In this document: positions 52,970-63,449 of the stretch, piece by piece
Layout of the letters: each line of letters starts with the position of its first letter
Numbering within the stretch: the first letter of the stretch is position 1
NCBI RefSeq assembly: GCF_004027225.2
Contig: NC_044302.2
Coordinates: 72,226,993-72,290,992, forward strand
DNA from: Strigops habroptila
Lineage: Eukaryota > Chordata > Aves > Psittaciformes > Psittacidae
DNA: 64,000 nt
Direction: 5' to 3'
Translations under genes and position numbers: made by a program
The notes under the pieces: generated by a model
Told to the model about the DNA's origin: nothing
The model's database searches: none
What the model saw: the letters and a program-made list of their open reading frames with translations, nothing else

Positions 52970-53158
52970 TTATTTTTCCTGTAAATATGACACCCTGAAG
53001 TAAAAATTTTTGTCCTTATTGGGTTCTTTGTTTTCCAGCTTGCGAATATCAAGTGAGTCATCATTCACATACAGGTAGTAACTTGTGTCTTCATAGCACT
53101 GGAACTGCACTGAATCTCCTTGGTAATGCATGATGAAAAAGTGATTATCTTCACTCAG
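52970..53158 (-). CDS. IL33: Terminal coding exon of an interleukin-33-like gene
   Basis: The exon encodes 62 residues and a TAA stop. It starts after a strong acceptor (ttttattctttcctttgtgtattttcatag, positions 53,189-53,159) in phase 0 with LSEDNHFFIMHYQGDSVQFQ, continues CYEDTSYYLYVNDDSLDIRK and ends FYFRVSYLQEK. This fits the last third of an IL-1-family beta-trefoil. The closest match is human IL-33: FFVLH against FFIMH, VSFEC against VQFQC, and ENILFKLS against KNFYFRVS. The human final exon encodes 63 residues. The acidic-to-aromatic FQC-YED-YYLYV block sits where other IL-1 proteins have their family signature. Neighbour (UHRF2) and strand agree with the mammalian locus. IL-33 is a nuclear alarmin acting through ST2 (IL1RL1). 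Identification is by eye; another IL-1-family member is the main alternative. Confidence 0.85.
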   Translation of the reverse strand: MSEDNHFFIMHYQGDSVQFQCYEDTSYYLYVNDDSLDIRKLENKEPNKDKNFYFRVSYLQEK

Positions 53159-53861
53159 CTATGAAAATACACAAAGGAAAGAATAAAAGTTGTATTTTAA
53201 TAGGTTTCCATGTGACAAAAATTAATGTATGTTGCTGGCTTGTTTTATTTTGAAAATGCTTTTCTCCAGTAACACATATTTACTAATTTTTAGATAAATC
53301 TTTTGCAATACATAATCATTTTGGCACAGACTCTGTGATAACTATGAGTAAAATAATATCTGCCTCCCTCAAAGGACTGTGTATTTCCATATCCATTGCT
53401 GCATTCCTTTGCTTCATAAAAAGACCAGCAGTTTTCAACTGCAGCATACCTGTTATTTGGCTCATTTAGGATTTTCAGCTGGTTATTTTCTTACCACAAA
53501 CCTACCCTGTAAATTGTCACTAGCAACAAAATGTCAATCCACAGTTTTCTTGCTTCTGCTGGAGTGAAATTAGAATGTTTGGGTCTCAATTACTTTTAAA
53601 CAATTTTTCTTTTACCTATGATTTTTCTCTCCAGTTTCCAATACGCTTTTTTCCAGATGATACATTTTTGGAGGAATGACTATTGTCAAAACAGCCTCTC
53701 TGTGTGTGGGAATGTGTTTGGGCTCTCTAGCCACCTCCAAGTGAGGATGGAAAAACAGTTACCAGAAAACACTGTGCCAGAGTGTGGAAGAGTGTGTGCT
53801 GAGAGGTAGCCTCTGAAACCGCAACAGCTGGGGGCTAGCAGCCCTGTTAAATCTACAAGAA

Positions 53862-54190
53862 CAGGTAAGCTCAGGGTACTGAGGAGCTGCTGAACCTGCC
53901 CAAGGCCTCCAGCACAGACTGGCACCCACAATGGGTCATGGTAATCCACACCACACCCAAGAAAGCAGCGGCTGCTATAGGAGGGCAGACTACAGGGCAG
54001 TGTTTGTAACCGCACTCGCTGACAGGACGGACTTTGTGTGTGTGTGACCGTGTGCACAGCACCCTGGTGTGGGTACGACCTCCTGCACCTGAGTGTGCGC
54101 ACTGAGTGAGGGAGTAACTGGCAAGACTGCGTGAATAGTTACATGCTGCTAATAGTAAGAGCTCAATTAACAAACGATTAAGATTTATGT
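53862..54190 (-). repeat. Dispersed repeat, copy B
   Basis: Bases 53,862-54,046 match copy A (29,006-29,190) almost exactly in opposite orientation. The rest, up to about 54,190, shows weaker similarity to the flank of copy A. This copy lies in the last intron of the IL33-like gene and starts with caggtaagc, a splice-donor-like string on the plus strand. Confidence 0.8.
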
Positions 54191-56059
54191 TTCCCCCAAC
54201 TCAACCTCTTGTTGGGAGCAGGGAATTTATAATATCTTTTGCAGAAGACTGAGATGGTAAATGAATGCATCATAATCTAATTATTTTATCTTCCCTTTTG
54301 AGTGACCTAGTTGAACATTCTCATCCTACCCACAGGACAGTTCTACAAATCTGACCAGTCTGGTGTATTTCCATTGTGCACAATGCTGAAGGGGACCTCT
54401 AAAGTAAAACTGAATGCTTGGGGAAAAGGCTTCCAGCTGTGCTGGAGATTACAGCATTGGCAATAATTCACCCTTCCATAGAAGGAGTAATGTGTCCTTT
54501 CAGCCATTACGACAACAGGGGATGGAAAGAAAATGTCCTGCAGTTATTGTAGAGTACATAAAAGAAACTTGAGGATACACCTCCTGTATTAGCAAAGATA
54601 TAATAGGAAGCAGCTAAAACATTCTGTCCTGATCAAGTCAGTGTAACATCAGAGTATCTCCAGCTTCAATTCAGAAATTCTGTTTTAAAAAATACTATTA
54701 AGAAACTTGATGAAAATTTGTCTTTAGGAAAGAAATACCTATGAGGGACTCAAAAAGGTAATACAGACATACAAATGGAATAAAAGAATCTGGTGGCTTT
54801 AGAGAAAAAAAAAAAAAAAAAAGAAGAAAGATAACCTGCAGAAGCAAGGAGAGGGATTAACCTGTACAGAAATTCAACCTAGAGCAAGGGAGACTCCAAT
54901 GGGATCTGGTAAATATGAAGCCAAAATTAGCTGCCCGCAAAAGCAGATTGAGATGCAGAAATTAAAAATACCTGGTGTATTTTTCATCCTTTCATCTGCA
55001 TGAAAGGATGGAAAATTATACGGAAATTAAGAAGATGATTTGGAGAACGATATTGTGTGACTGGGAGGAGAAAGAGGAGCTGGGAGTAGAAGCATACCCA
55101 AACACTGGTAGGGCTGGGCGCTGTAGCACATGGTTAAGAACAGGTGTTTTGCAAGAAAACATGATACAAGTAATTTTCTATTATGGCCTGCTAAGAAGGT
55201 TGAGCAGAAACCCTGGACAATAGTTAGATAAACTATAGTTAGATAGTTGGTGGACTATAGTTAGATAAAGTTCATCCTGAAGACAGCTCCTATGGCAGCC
55301 TGAGAGATCATGCACCAGTTCCAAGAAAAAACCCCAACTGGTCTTCAGTTATAGATCTGACTATTTCTTTGCCATTGCACTAAATGAAGAACCAATTTGC
55401 ATTTAGGTTTCACATTTAGTGACAAAAAAATACACCATTGCTCATGTCCCACAGGCGATTGACAATTCACTTGCAATAACATATGTATGCTCATGTTAAA
55501 AAAATGCTGCAAATGTTGTCTTCACAGGCTAAGCAGAAAAACACTGTCTTATGGAATAATATGTCAGTGGTGGGAGCTGCGGAGAAAGATGTGAGAGAGC
55601 AGTTTCCAAGTTTTAAAATAAATAGACTCAAAATTATTTAAAATCCATTTGAAAAAGGCAAGATGAGCATAACCCCAGGCTAAATTAACTCTAAAGCAGC
55701 TAAAGATAAAAAGGAATGGATATGAAGGCCAGCTGAAACAGAACAAATCATCTTACATCACCATGGCACAAAGGAGTACAGGGCACACTACAATCTACAT
55801 TTTGCCTCAGATGAAACAAGGCAATGTGAAACAAGCACATGATCAAAAACTGCATGAGGCATAAAATAAGTGAACCAGCAAAACTGAGCTGCCATTCCAG
55901 TTGCACCAATGAAGCTACGGACCTTGGGAAATATTACAAAGTAATTATAAGGCACTTTGAATCTGTGATTAAAATGGGGTTGATGACACACCAGTGTTTT
56001 GGCTATTGCTGAGCAGTGCATGCACAGCATCAGGATCTTTATTTTCCACTCTGTCCCGA

Positions 56060-56437
56060 TGAGTAGGCTGGGGGTGGGCAAAAAAGCTGGGAGAGGACAC
56101 AGCTGGGACAGCCATCCTGGACTGGCCAAAGGGGTACTTCATGCCATGTGTCACGAGGAGCCATAAAGACTAGTGCAGAGGAAGAAGAGGGTGTGGATAT
56201 TTTTGCTTCTGAAGTGGCTTTTGCTCAGAGACTGGCTGAGCAATGATCTACTTATGGGATGAAGTAAGTACTTTGGCATCACTTGGGGTTTTTTTACCTT
56301 CACATATTACAGTCTTTATCTTGACTCAAAAGTTTCTTCACTTTCACTCTTGCTATTCTCTCCCCTGTCACACTGGTGGGGAGTGGGATTGAGTGAGTGG
56401 CTGTGCTGGGGCTTGGCTGCTGGATGCGGCCAACACA
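56060..56437 (+). mobile_element. 3' part of an avian endogenous retrovirus LTR
   Basis: The blocks agctgggagaggacacagct, ggactggccaaaggggtact, tttatcttgactcaaaag, tttcttcactttcactcttg and gtggggagtgggattgagtg match the middle and 3' portion of the LTR family whose 5' part is at 2,666. The 5' end is missing and no internal retroviral genes are present. Open frames of 87-103 codons across it are LTR sequence, not genes. Confidence 0.75.
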
Positions 56438-57044
56438 CCTCAGTGCTTTTCTTTCCACAGATGGTCCTATCCTGACAAGTGGCAGGGCTGTGGTTCCAGC
56501 CCTGGGGCAGTTGATTCCAGGCGTGCTGGATATCCTTCCACATGAAAGCAAACTGTGGCCCACACTCTGCTGCCGAAGGGATCAAGAAAAATGCTTCAGC
56601 AGTCTTAGCTGTAGCATACACTGCCACTTTTGACTCCCATTCATATTGGAGCTCTGGACATCTGATACAGCAGCACTCGGTGATGCTATGACTTTGTTCA
56701 GGCCAGAGTAGTTAACTTCCACACTCCATCAGATTTTCACACTGGCAATATGGAACTACTGAAGGGTGAGTGAACTTTGCTGACCATTCCTTCCATCTCC
56801 AATAGATGAACCAAAACTTTCTGAGCCAAAAAAAACCCCAAACCCTCAAGCCGCATGCTGGGTTGATCCTAGCCAGCAGCAGAGCACAGTAAGAATAGCA
56901 TTGTCATTTCTGACAAGGTCAGCAGTTCTGAACCAAAGTAATTCTGTGGACCTCACTTGCCAGATTTTGCCTGTTTGGAATTTCATTTTCTTTATTTTGA
57001 TCTATTTAACTGGAGTAAAGAGTAAGTCCCACAATAAGATACTG

Positions 57045-58150
57045 GAATCATTGAATGGTTTGGGTTGGAAGGGACCTTAAAGATCGTCTAGTTCCAGCCC
57101 CTCTGCCATGGGCAGGGGCACCTTCCACTAGACCAGGTTTCTCAAAGCCTCGTCCAACCTGGCGTTGAACACTGCCAGGGATGGAGTAGCCACAGCTTCT
57201 CTGGGCAACCTGCGCAACAGTGAAAAACTTCTTCATAATATCTACCCTCTTTCAGTTTGAAATCATTCCCGCTTGTCCTGTCACTACATGCTTTCACACA
57301 GAGTCCCTCTCCAGATTTCTCCTAGGTCCCCTTTAGGTATATGACCACTATAAGGTCTCTCCTGAGCCTTATCTTCTCCAGGCTGAACAAGCCTGACAGT
57401 CTCGGCCTGTCTCCATAGCAGAGGTGCTCCAGCCCTCTGATCATCTTTGTGGCCTCCTCTGGACTCACTCGAGCAGGTCCACGTCCCTCTTGTGTTGGGG
57501 GCCCCAGAGCTGGATGCAGTACTGCAGGTGGGGTCTCACAAGAGCAGAGCAGAGAGGCAGGATCACCTCCCTTGACCTGCTGGTTGCGCTCCTTTTGATG
57601 CAGCCCAGCATACGGTTGGTTTCCGGGCTGCAAGTGCACACTGCAGCCACGGTGTGGTCATGTTGAGCTTCTCATCTCATCTGCCCCGACCTCGGTGCAG
57701 GATCTTGCACTTGGTCTTGTTGAACTTCATGAGGTTTGTGCTGTCCCTCTGGATGGCATCCTTTCCCTCCAGTGTGCCGACTGCTCCACACAGCTTGGTG
57801 TCATCAGCAAAATTGCTGAGGGTGCATCAGTCCCACTGTCCATGTCATCAACAAAGATGTTGAACAGGATTAGCCTCAACACCGACCCCTGAGAGACACC
57901 ACTTGTCACCAGTCTCCACTAGGACACTGAGCCATTGGCTGCAATTCTTTGAGTGTGACCACCCAGCCAATTACTTATCCACCAAGTGGTCCATGTGTCA
58001 CATCCATATCTCTCTAGTTTAGAGACAGGATGTCATGCAGGACAGTGTCAAATGCTTTGCAAAAGTCCAGGTAGATGACTTCAATCACTTTTTCCTTATC
58101 CACCAATGCTGTCACCCTGCCGTATAAGGATCTTTCATGACTATATAGCT
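57045..58150 (-). mobile_element. CR1 LINE, 1.1-kb 3' segment
   Basis: Starting at the 3' end (tcattgaatggtttgggttg), the reverse orientation shows consecutive CR1 blocks: tgccatgggcaggggcacct, ccaggctgaacaagcctgac, gctggatgcagtactgcagg, and the ORF2 C-terminal region with atcagcaaaattgctgaggg and gtcaaatgctttgcaaaagt. It ends near 58,150. Frames are broken. Confidence 0.93.
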
Positions 58151-59401
58151 AACCTCTGACTTAATTTGTCTGTCTTGTTTAGCTTCATCTAACTATTCAG
58201 CAAACTAGAGAGGACCCTAGAATAAAAACTCTTAGAGCTCTGAATGGAGCTTTGAGAGTTGCAGCCTTTCAGAACTCAGTCCACCCGGGCTGGAGAATTC
58301 CAGTCAAAGTTTTGGGAAAATTACATCCAGTTATAATAACCTAATAACCCTGTGTTATCCACCAAGGAAGAACACAGAGAAAAGCAGCCAGATCTAGTGA
58401 TAGAATTCTTGACTTCAGTAATCTTTTCAGCAAATGTGTCAAGTTGAGAAGGAATTTAGGAGGGGTATCAACTGAGAAAGGAAAGAGGAAGGAAGATTTG
58501 AAACTGAGGGAAAACTGAGTGCTGCTACTACTTAACAATAGTAGCACCCTAGAGCTGTGAGGGTTAAGTATACATATACAAAGATCTGAGTGTGATTAGG
58601 TATCATGAACAGTAAAATACTATGGTTGGACCAGAACAGAAATACCTCTGAAGGGAGATAATACATATATGTACTGAAGTAGATGTGTATTTCTCTGATA
58701 ACCAATATATAATCACTAAACCCTCCACTTCTGGAACATAATTCATGAAAATGATAAAATAAAACATTAAAACCTATACCTATATATAACAACACAGCAT
58801 GTGATCAACTTTCCTTAGTAATTCCCTCGTCTACTATTTTCCCCCCTCTACTCCCTCCTCCTACAACCTGTTTAGCTGTCTGTGCCCCAAGGATACAGGC
58901 CCACCACTGCTACTACATGGCTGCACAATTTTGGTCCAGACTTCTAAGGAAACTGCTAATTTATGAGACAGCCTGAAAGAAGAAAGAAGGGCTGGCAACA
59001 GTACCAGTCTAGTTGAGAACTCCAGGTCAAATCAAGTCATTAATGCCAACAGTGAATACTAAGTAAAACTCCCTTCAGCATCATGTGCAGGCTACATGAA
59101 GTGACAATGTTTGTAAATGTAATCTTACATGTGCTTAAAGAAACTGCATTGGCTAGTGGGAGAATTATGCGTAAGGGATAGGAAACATCCCATCATTGGC
59201 AGCATGTTGTAGGGAGATAGTTGTGAAAACCTTTTCTTTTGTGGAACTAAAGGGAAATACTGTTCTGTATCTCTTAATTCATCCTGTTGTGTGGTTAGCT
59301 GCATTTGCTTATATGATACCACTAATTGTGATATGCATGCTCCCTTATAGAGTTAAAATAATTACCATTATAAGTAAATGTGAGCCTGCTCCTGAGTAAA
59401 C

Positions 59402-59491
59402 CACTGGGGTTGGCCTCTCTGCTGCTGCACCAGCTGGGTGACCACAGGTGTGTGCACTGCATGAGGCAGTAACTGCACGTACAATGCAAAC
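59402..59491 (-). repeat. Dispersed repeat, copy C (partial)
   Basis: In reverse complement this stretch reads gcagttactgcctcatgcag and gcagcagagaggccaacccc, closely paralleling 28,908-28,993 of copy A. It lacks the 185-bp block shared by copies A and B. Confidence 0.7.
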
Positions 59492-62400
59492 ACTTTTCCA
59501 TTCTTACCAGCATGGTGTTGCAATAGATACTGGTCGTGGTCTGTGTTACCTTCCTTAATGTTTGATCCCCTATCAGAATAAGATGTTATTATAAAATATC
59601 ATTTGCTGTTACAAGCTGTGATTATTTTATTACGTTAATAACAGCCTAATTACTAAAAGAAGTTTTAATAAATATTGATTGTGAACTCTGCCTCCATAAG
59701 CCTTGCTTACAGGAATAGAAACTTACAGCACTATATGCAACTCTTCCTGCTGGTGTAACAGCAGGCTCCACAGATTCTTGTGTTTCTGGTAATTCTGCTG
59801 GAAGCCTTCCAGTAAGAAGAAAATGCCTCTCTTTAAGACTTACCGTGAAAAGCTAGCAGACTAAATATCACATTGCAGCACCACATAGCTTTGTCATTGA
59901 CACGAGAAATATTTCTCCATCTCAGTCAATTATTCCCACACTTTGTCATCCTAAGGTCAATGGAGGCTTAATTCATCACACCAGAAATTATTAATAAAAA
60001 CCTCCAGAAGGTTTATTAAGAATGATTCAGACCTGATTATGATTTTGCCTCTTGGCCTAAGTGGATGTGGTTCAAGTGCAGGCTGCTGGTTTCTCCTCAC
60101 AAAAGTGAGTAATATTGTTTTCAATTCTACTTGAAGGTATCCGCAAGAGACCATGCTGAGTAGATCACTGTCTGTCTTGTCAGGTAATGAACAGGTTCTC
60201 AGAATCAATTTTTGATTTTAATTATCTGTTTAGAAACCCAGAGTGATAAATAGGTCTCTACAGGCAACTGTTACACATCTTCTTTCCAGCTGTCCCCCAA
60301 ACTTGCAGCCATCAAACACTAATTCTTTCCCTATGAACAGCTCCACAGAAAAACCATACATCTTTCTAAAAGGGTATGAAATACATTTTAGAAGAAAGTA
60401 GTATGACTGTGATTGTTTATATCATACAAGGAGGCAACTAGAAGTTGTCTTATAAATTTCCTAAACTGTGTTGCTTTCTCCTTGTATGTAGAGCCGAGGA
60501 ATGCAAGTACCTCAGCAGGAACTTAAACTGAACGACTGACATGGATTTTCTAGGCCCTGTAAGGAGGAGATTTTTTCATTAATCAATGAAAAAATATACA
60601 GCACTGTAGCTCATACATTGAAAGACCATTTCAGAACGACTTCAAAGAAGAAATTACAAGAAACTACAAGAAGTTTCAGATTACCAGAGTTCCTTTCTGA
60701 TCTAGGAGAAATTCCAGCAATGTTAGAAATACTAGGCTGGGAATTTTAGGTTTTCAGTGTTTCACAGTCGCTATTATGAAGTTCTGAAATCCATCTGATC
60801 CTAGGTAGCTTTAATGTTGCTCACTGAAATTGGAAAGACTGTCTTTTCAATCCCTTGAGTAGCAAATTCCCTGGACTACTATTATTAGATACATTTCCTT
60901 AGGTTTTCATTTCCTCCAGGTTATAATGTCTGTCTAAGGTATCTTATAGAACAAGTAAAGTACTTTTTCTATAAACTACTCATTGTGTTCACAATGTTTT
61001 ATCATTGGCTCTAGAAAAGAGCCAACAAAATCAAGCTTTGGTCACAAAAAAATGTTAAGAAACCACCTGGCTACCTGTTTTTCTATACACAGTGCATTAA
61101 TCCTGGTTTATAATCATCTGCTGATACAGAATTCAGTTGGAAAGTATTGCAGGAACTGCTTGCTTTTAATTTCCTATTTATATTAAATTATATATACTTT
61201 TTATGGTTTTATTACTTCTCAGTAGTTTTTGACAAATGGATTTGCTATTTCTTTAAAACATCATTGTTTTTGTAATCTGACCCTTCTAGACCTGCTAATA
61301 CACTCACCCAGATTTTCTACATCTCATCTAAGAATTTGTACCAGGTGAAAACTATTTCGTAGCTTCCTGTATTTTATATGAGCATAATACTACAAGAAAC
61401 ATATCTGTCTTTCATGTTTTAATTGAAAGTCAAATATTTTTCCTGTACATTAAAGGGTGTACTCATACATACATACATACAAGTCAAGTCAAAAGTACAG
61501 AAAATTTCTTATTCTCTTTTTTTTTTTTGAGGAAAATACCAAAGATCAGCTGAAGTAGGAAAGTAAACAATGTGTCACTTAATGAGTAACAACAGGATGC
61601 ATTTAGCTGCACCTCTTACAAAACTATATTTGCACACACACTCTCTCAGACACACATTTTTACATGTTTGATCATAATTAGATACCTGTTTGACGTCAGG
61701 ATCTTCATGGTTGCATGTTTTCATGTCACATCTTTCCACTGAATGATAATCTGGCTCTGAACAGGATGCTTTTAAGACCTGTGTTTACAACCACCCAGAT
61801 TGGTAATTTTGTCCTCATATTTAGCTCTTTTAATCCACTGAATATCATATTAATTATAAAGAACACTCTTTTTTAAAAAAATAAACTCCATTAACGATTA
61901 AATTCAAATTATCCAAGATTAACAAATGGTCAAGCTTTCAAAACTCATCCATGAATATATCTCTCTTTTACCATTTGCAATGGAAAATGGATTGGGTTGA
62001 AAGCAAATACCAAAGACATTACTTCAAACTGTTTAATGCCCAGATTCCATTTTGCAATGCAGCCAAGACTGAACCATGTTGTAATACCAAATACCAAAAC
62101 TTTATCACAGATAAGGAGACATCTTCCACACCAGAATTCCTGTTGAGATTAAGAAAATTATTTGTATTCTGCTGGGAAAAGAAAGGTCCATGATCTTTCA
62201 AAGTTTTTTACATATTTGGAGACACTAAATATGTCTGTCTTAATTTTGGGGTAAGAACTGCTCTTAATCAAGTAAAGAAACATATATAACCCAGTACTTT
62301 AAAATAGGTGATTGGGAAGTAAAATCCATTAGGGCTCAACTCTCAGTTCTTTCCCTGATTTGGCAGAACACCTTTCAAACAATTAATTTGTTAAAATGTA

Positions 62401-63298
62401 ATCTCTGAACTAAAAGAAATCCTTTTAAAGCGATTGCTCTTTCTAGGACAGAAAGGAAAATCCCAATGGGTTAGCAGGCTATAAATATAATTAATCTATC
62501 TTACAACATACATTTCCCAAGATCATTTCAGGAAGTACATTTTAGGGAAAGTCATCTATGAATTAAAAGCAAACGAAAAACATCAAAGACTTGATTTGAG
62601 GAAACATTTGGCAATTTATACCACCATACATGGCCAATGTTAGATGAAGGGTCATTCTTTATCTCAACATAACCTGTGTAAACAGAGCTTCTTAGACCTT
62701 TGCCCTGGTTTAGAGGGTAAATTCCAACATAGTGTCCTTGCTCAGGCAGATTTTAACAAAGGTTATAACCCTCCAATATGGAAAGCTATCCTTGCCTGCT
62801 CTTCCTACTATAAGCAAACTTTCACAAAACTGGAGAAAATGAGAATGCTCTGACAACATATGGTAAACATTTAGAACAGGATACCACATTCAGCTGTATT
62901 TTCTTTTAATCACATTCCTTATCTTGTAATTCAGGCTGATTGAGAGAAATATATTTCCCCTCTTAAACTTATCTCTTTCCAAGACAGCATTCCTGTTCCT
63001 TCCTCCACTTTTATTTCTTGCATGTTCTCTGGTTAAGAAGCCTCCTGTCCTTCCACAGACACTGGAACCAATATCCCTGGCTGTCATCTAGTGATAGTAG
63101 CCAGCTATTTAACCCAATAAAGTAGGTTATTGAAAAAATAGGATTTTTTTTCCCAGGAAGTATAGAGGGACTTCGTCAGAAGTTGTGAAATGTGGAAGGT
63201 GGTAAGTAAAGGAAAATTAATTTGAAAAGGTCTGTGGGGGAAATTGTCCTATAGTAAGAAAGAGCACCCATAAGTTGCAAAGGAAATAAACTTCTTAC

Positions 63299-63449
63299 CT
63301 TCAGAGAGAGACGCTTCTTACCCTTGCACAATAGCACAAATTCATTAAGCTTTGATCTCTGAGTGAGGATCACCAAATTTTTAGAATCTGTTTTACATAG
63401 AGGAGAATATTGTAATAAAATATGTATCACTTCGTAAAATGAAGAAGAG
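63299..63449 (-). CDS. IL33: Penultimate coding exon of the interleukin-33-like gene
   Basis: The exon encodes SSSFYEVIHILLQYSPLC, then KTDSKNLVILTQRSKLNEF and VLLCKGKKRLSLK, and ends AAG before a near-perfect donor (gtaagaag). The phase-0 junction fits the exon at 53,158. The block NLVILTQ-x-FVLLCKGKKRLSLK follows the IL-1-family pattern just before the last exon (for example PVALGL-x-LYLSCVL-x-PTLQLE of IL-1 beta, MLMVTL-x-FWLHANN-x-SVELHK of IL-33), and the exon junction falls at the same place in those genes. The left boundary is less certain: I chose the acceptor ctctttacaaaatacttacag (phase 2), but the frame stays open to about 63,595 and a second acceptor-like site (tttacatgcttcacag) lies near 63,547. 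Confidence 0.75.

Larger units (their letters stand above)
53159..63298 (-). other. IL33: Last intron of the IL33-like gene
   Basis: About 10.1 kb between the two IL33-like exons, with a consensus donor and a strong acceptor of matching phase. It contains two copies (B and C) of the dispersed repeat, an LTR 3' part (56.06-56.44 kb), a 1.1-kb CR1 (57.04-58.15 kb), an A run (about 54,805-54,822), a small ACTATAGTTAGATA repeat near 55,220-55,270 and a CATA microsatellite near 61,464. No additional exon was recognised. Confidence 0.65.

Noticed and set aside
56300..56633. Open frames of 78-103 codons on both strands.
   Set aside because: They lie in or next to an LTR fragment and correspond to repeat sequence.
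57322..57639. 105-codon minus-strand frame.
   Set aside because: It is part of a CR1 element.
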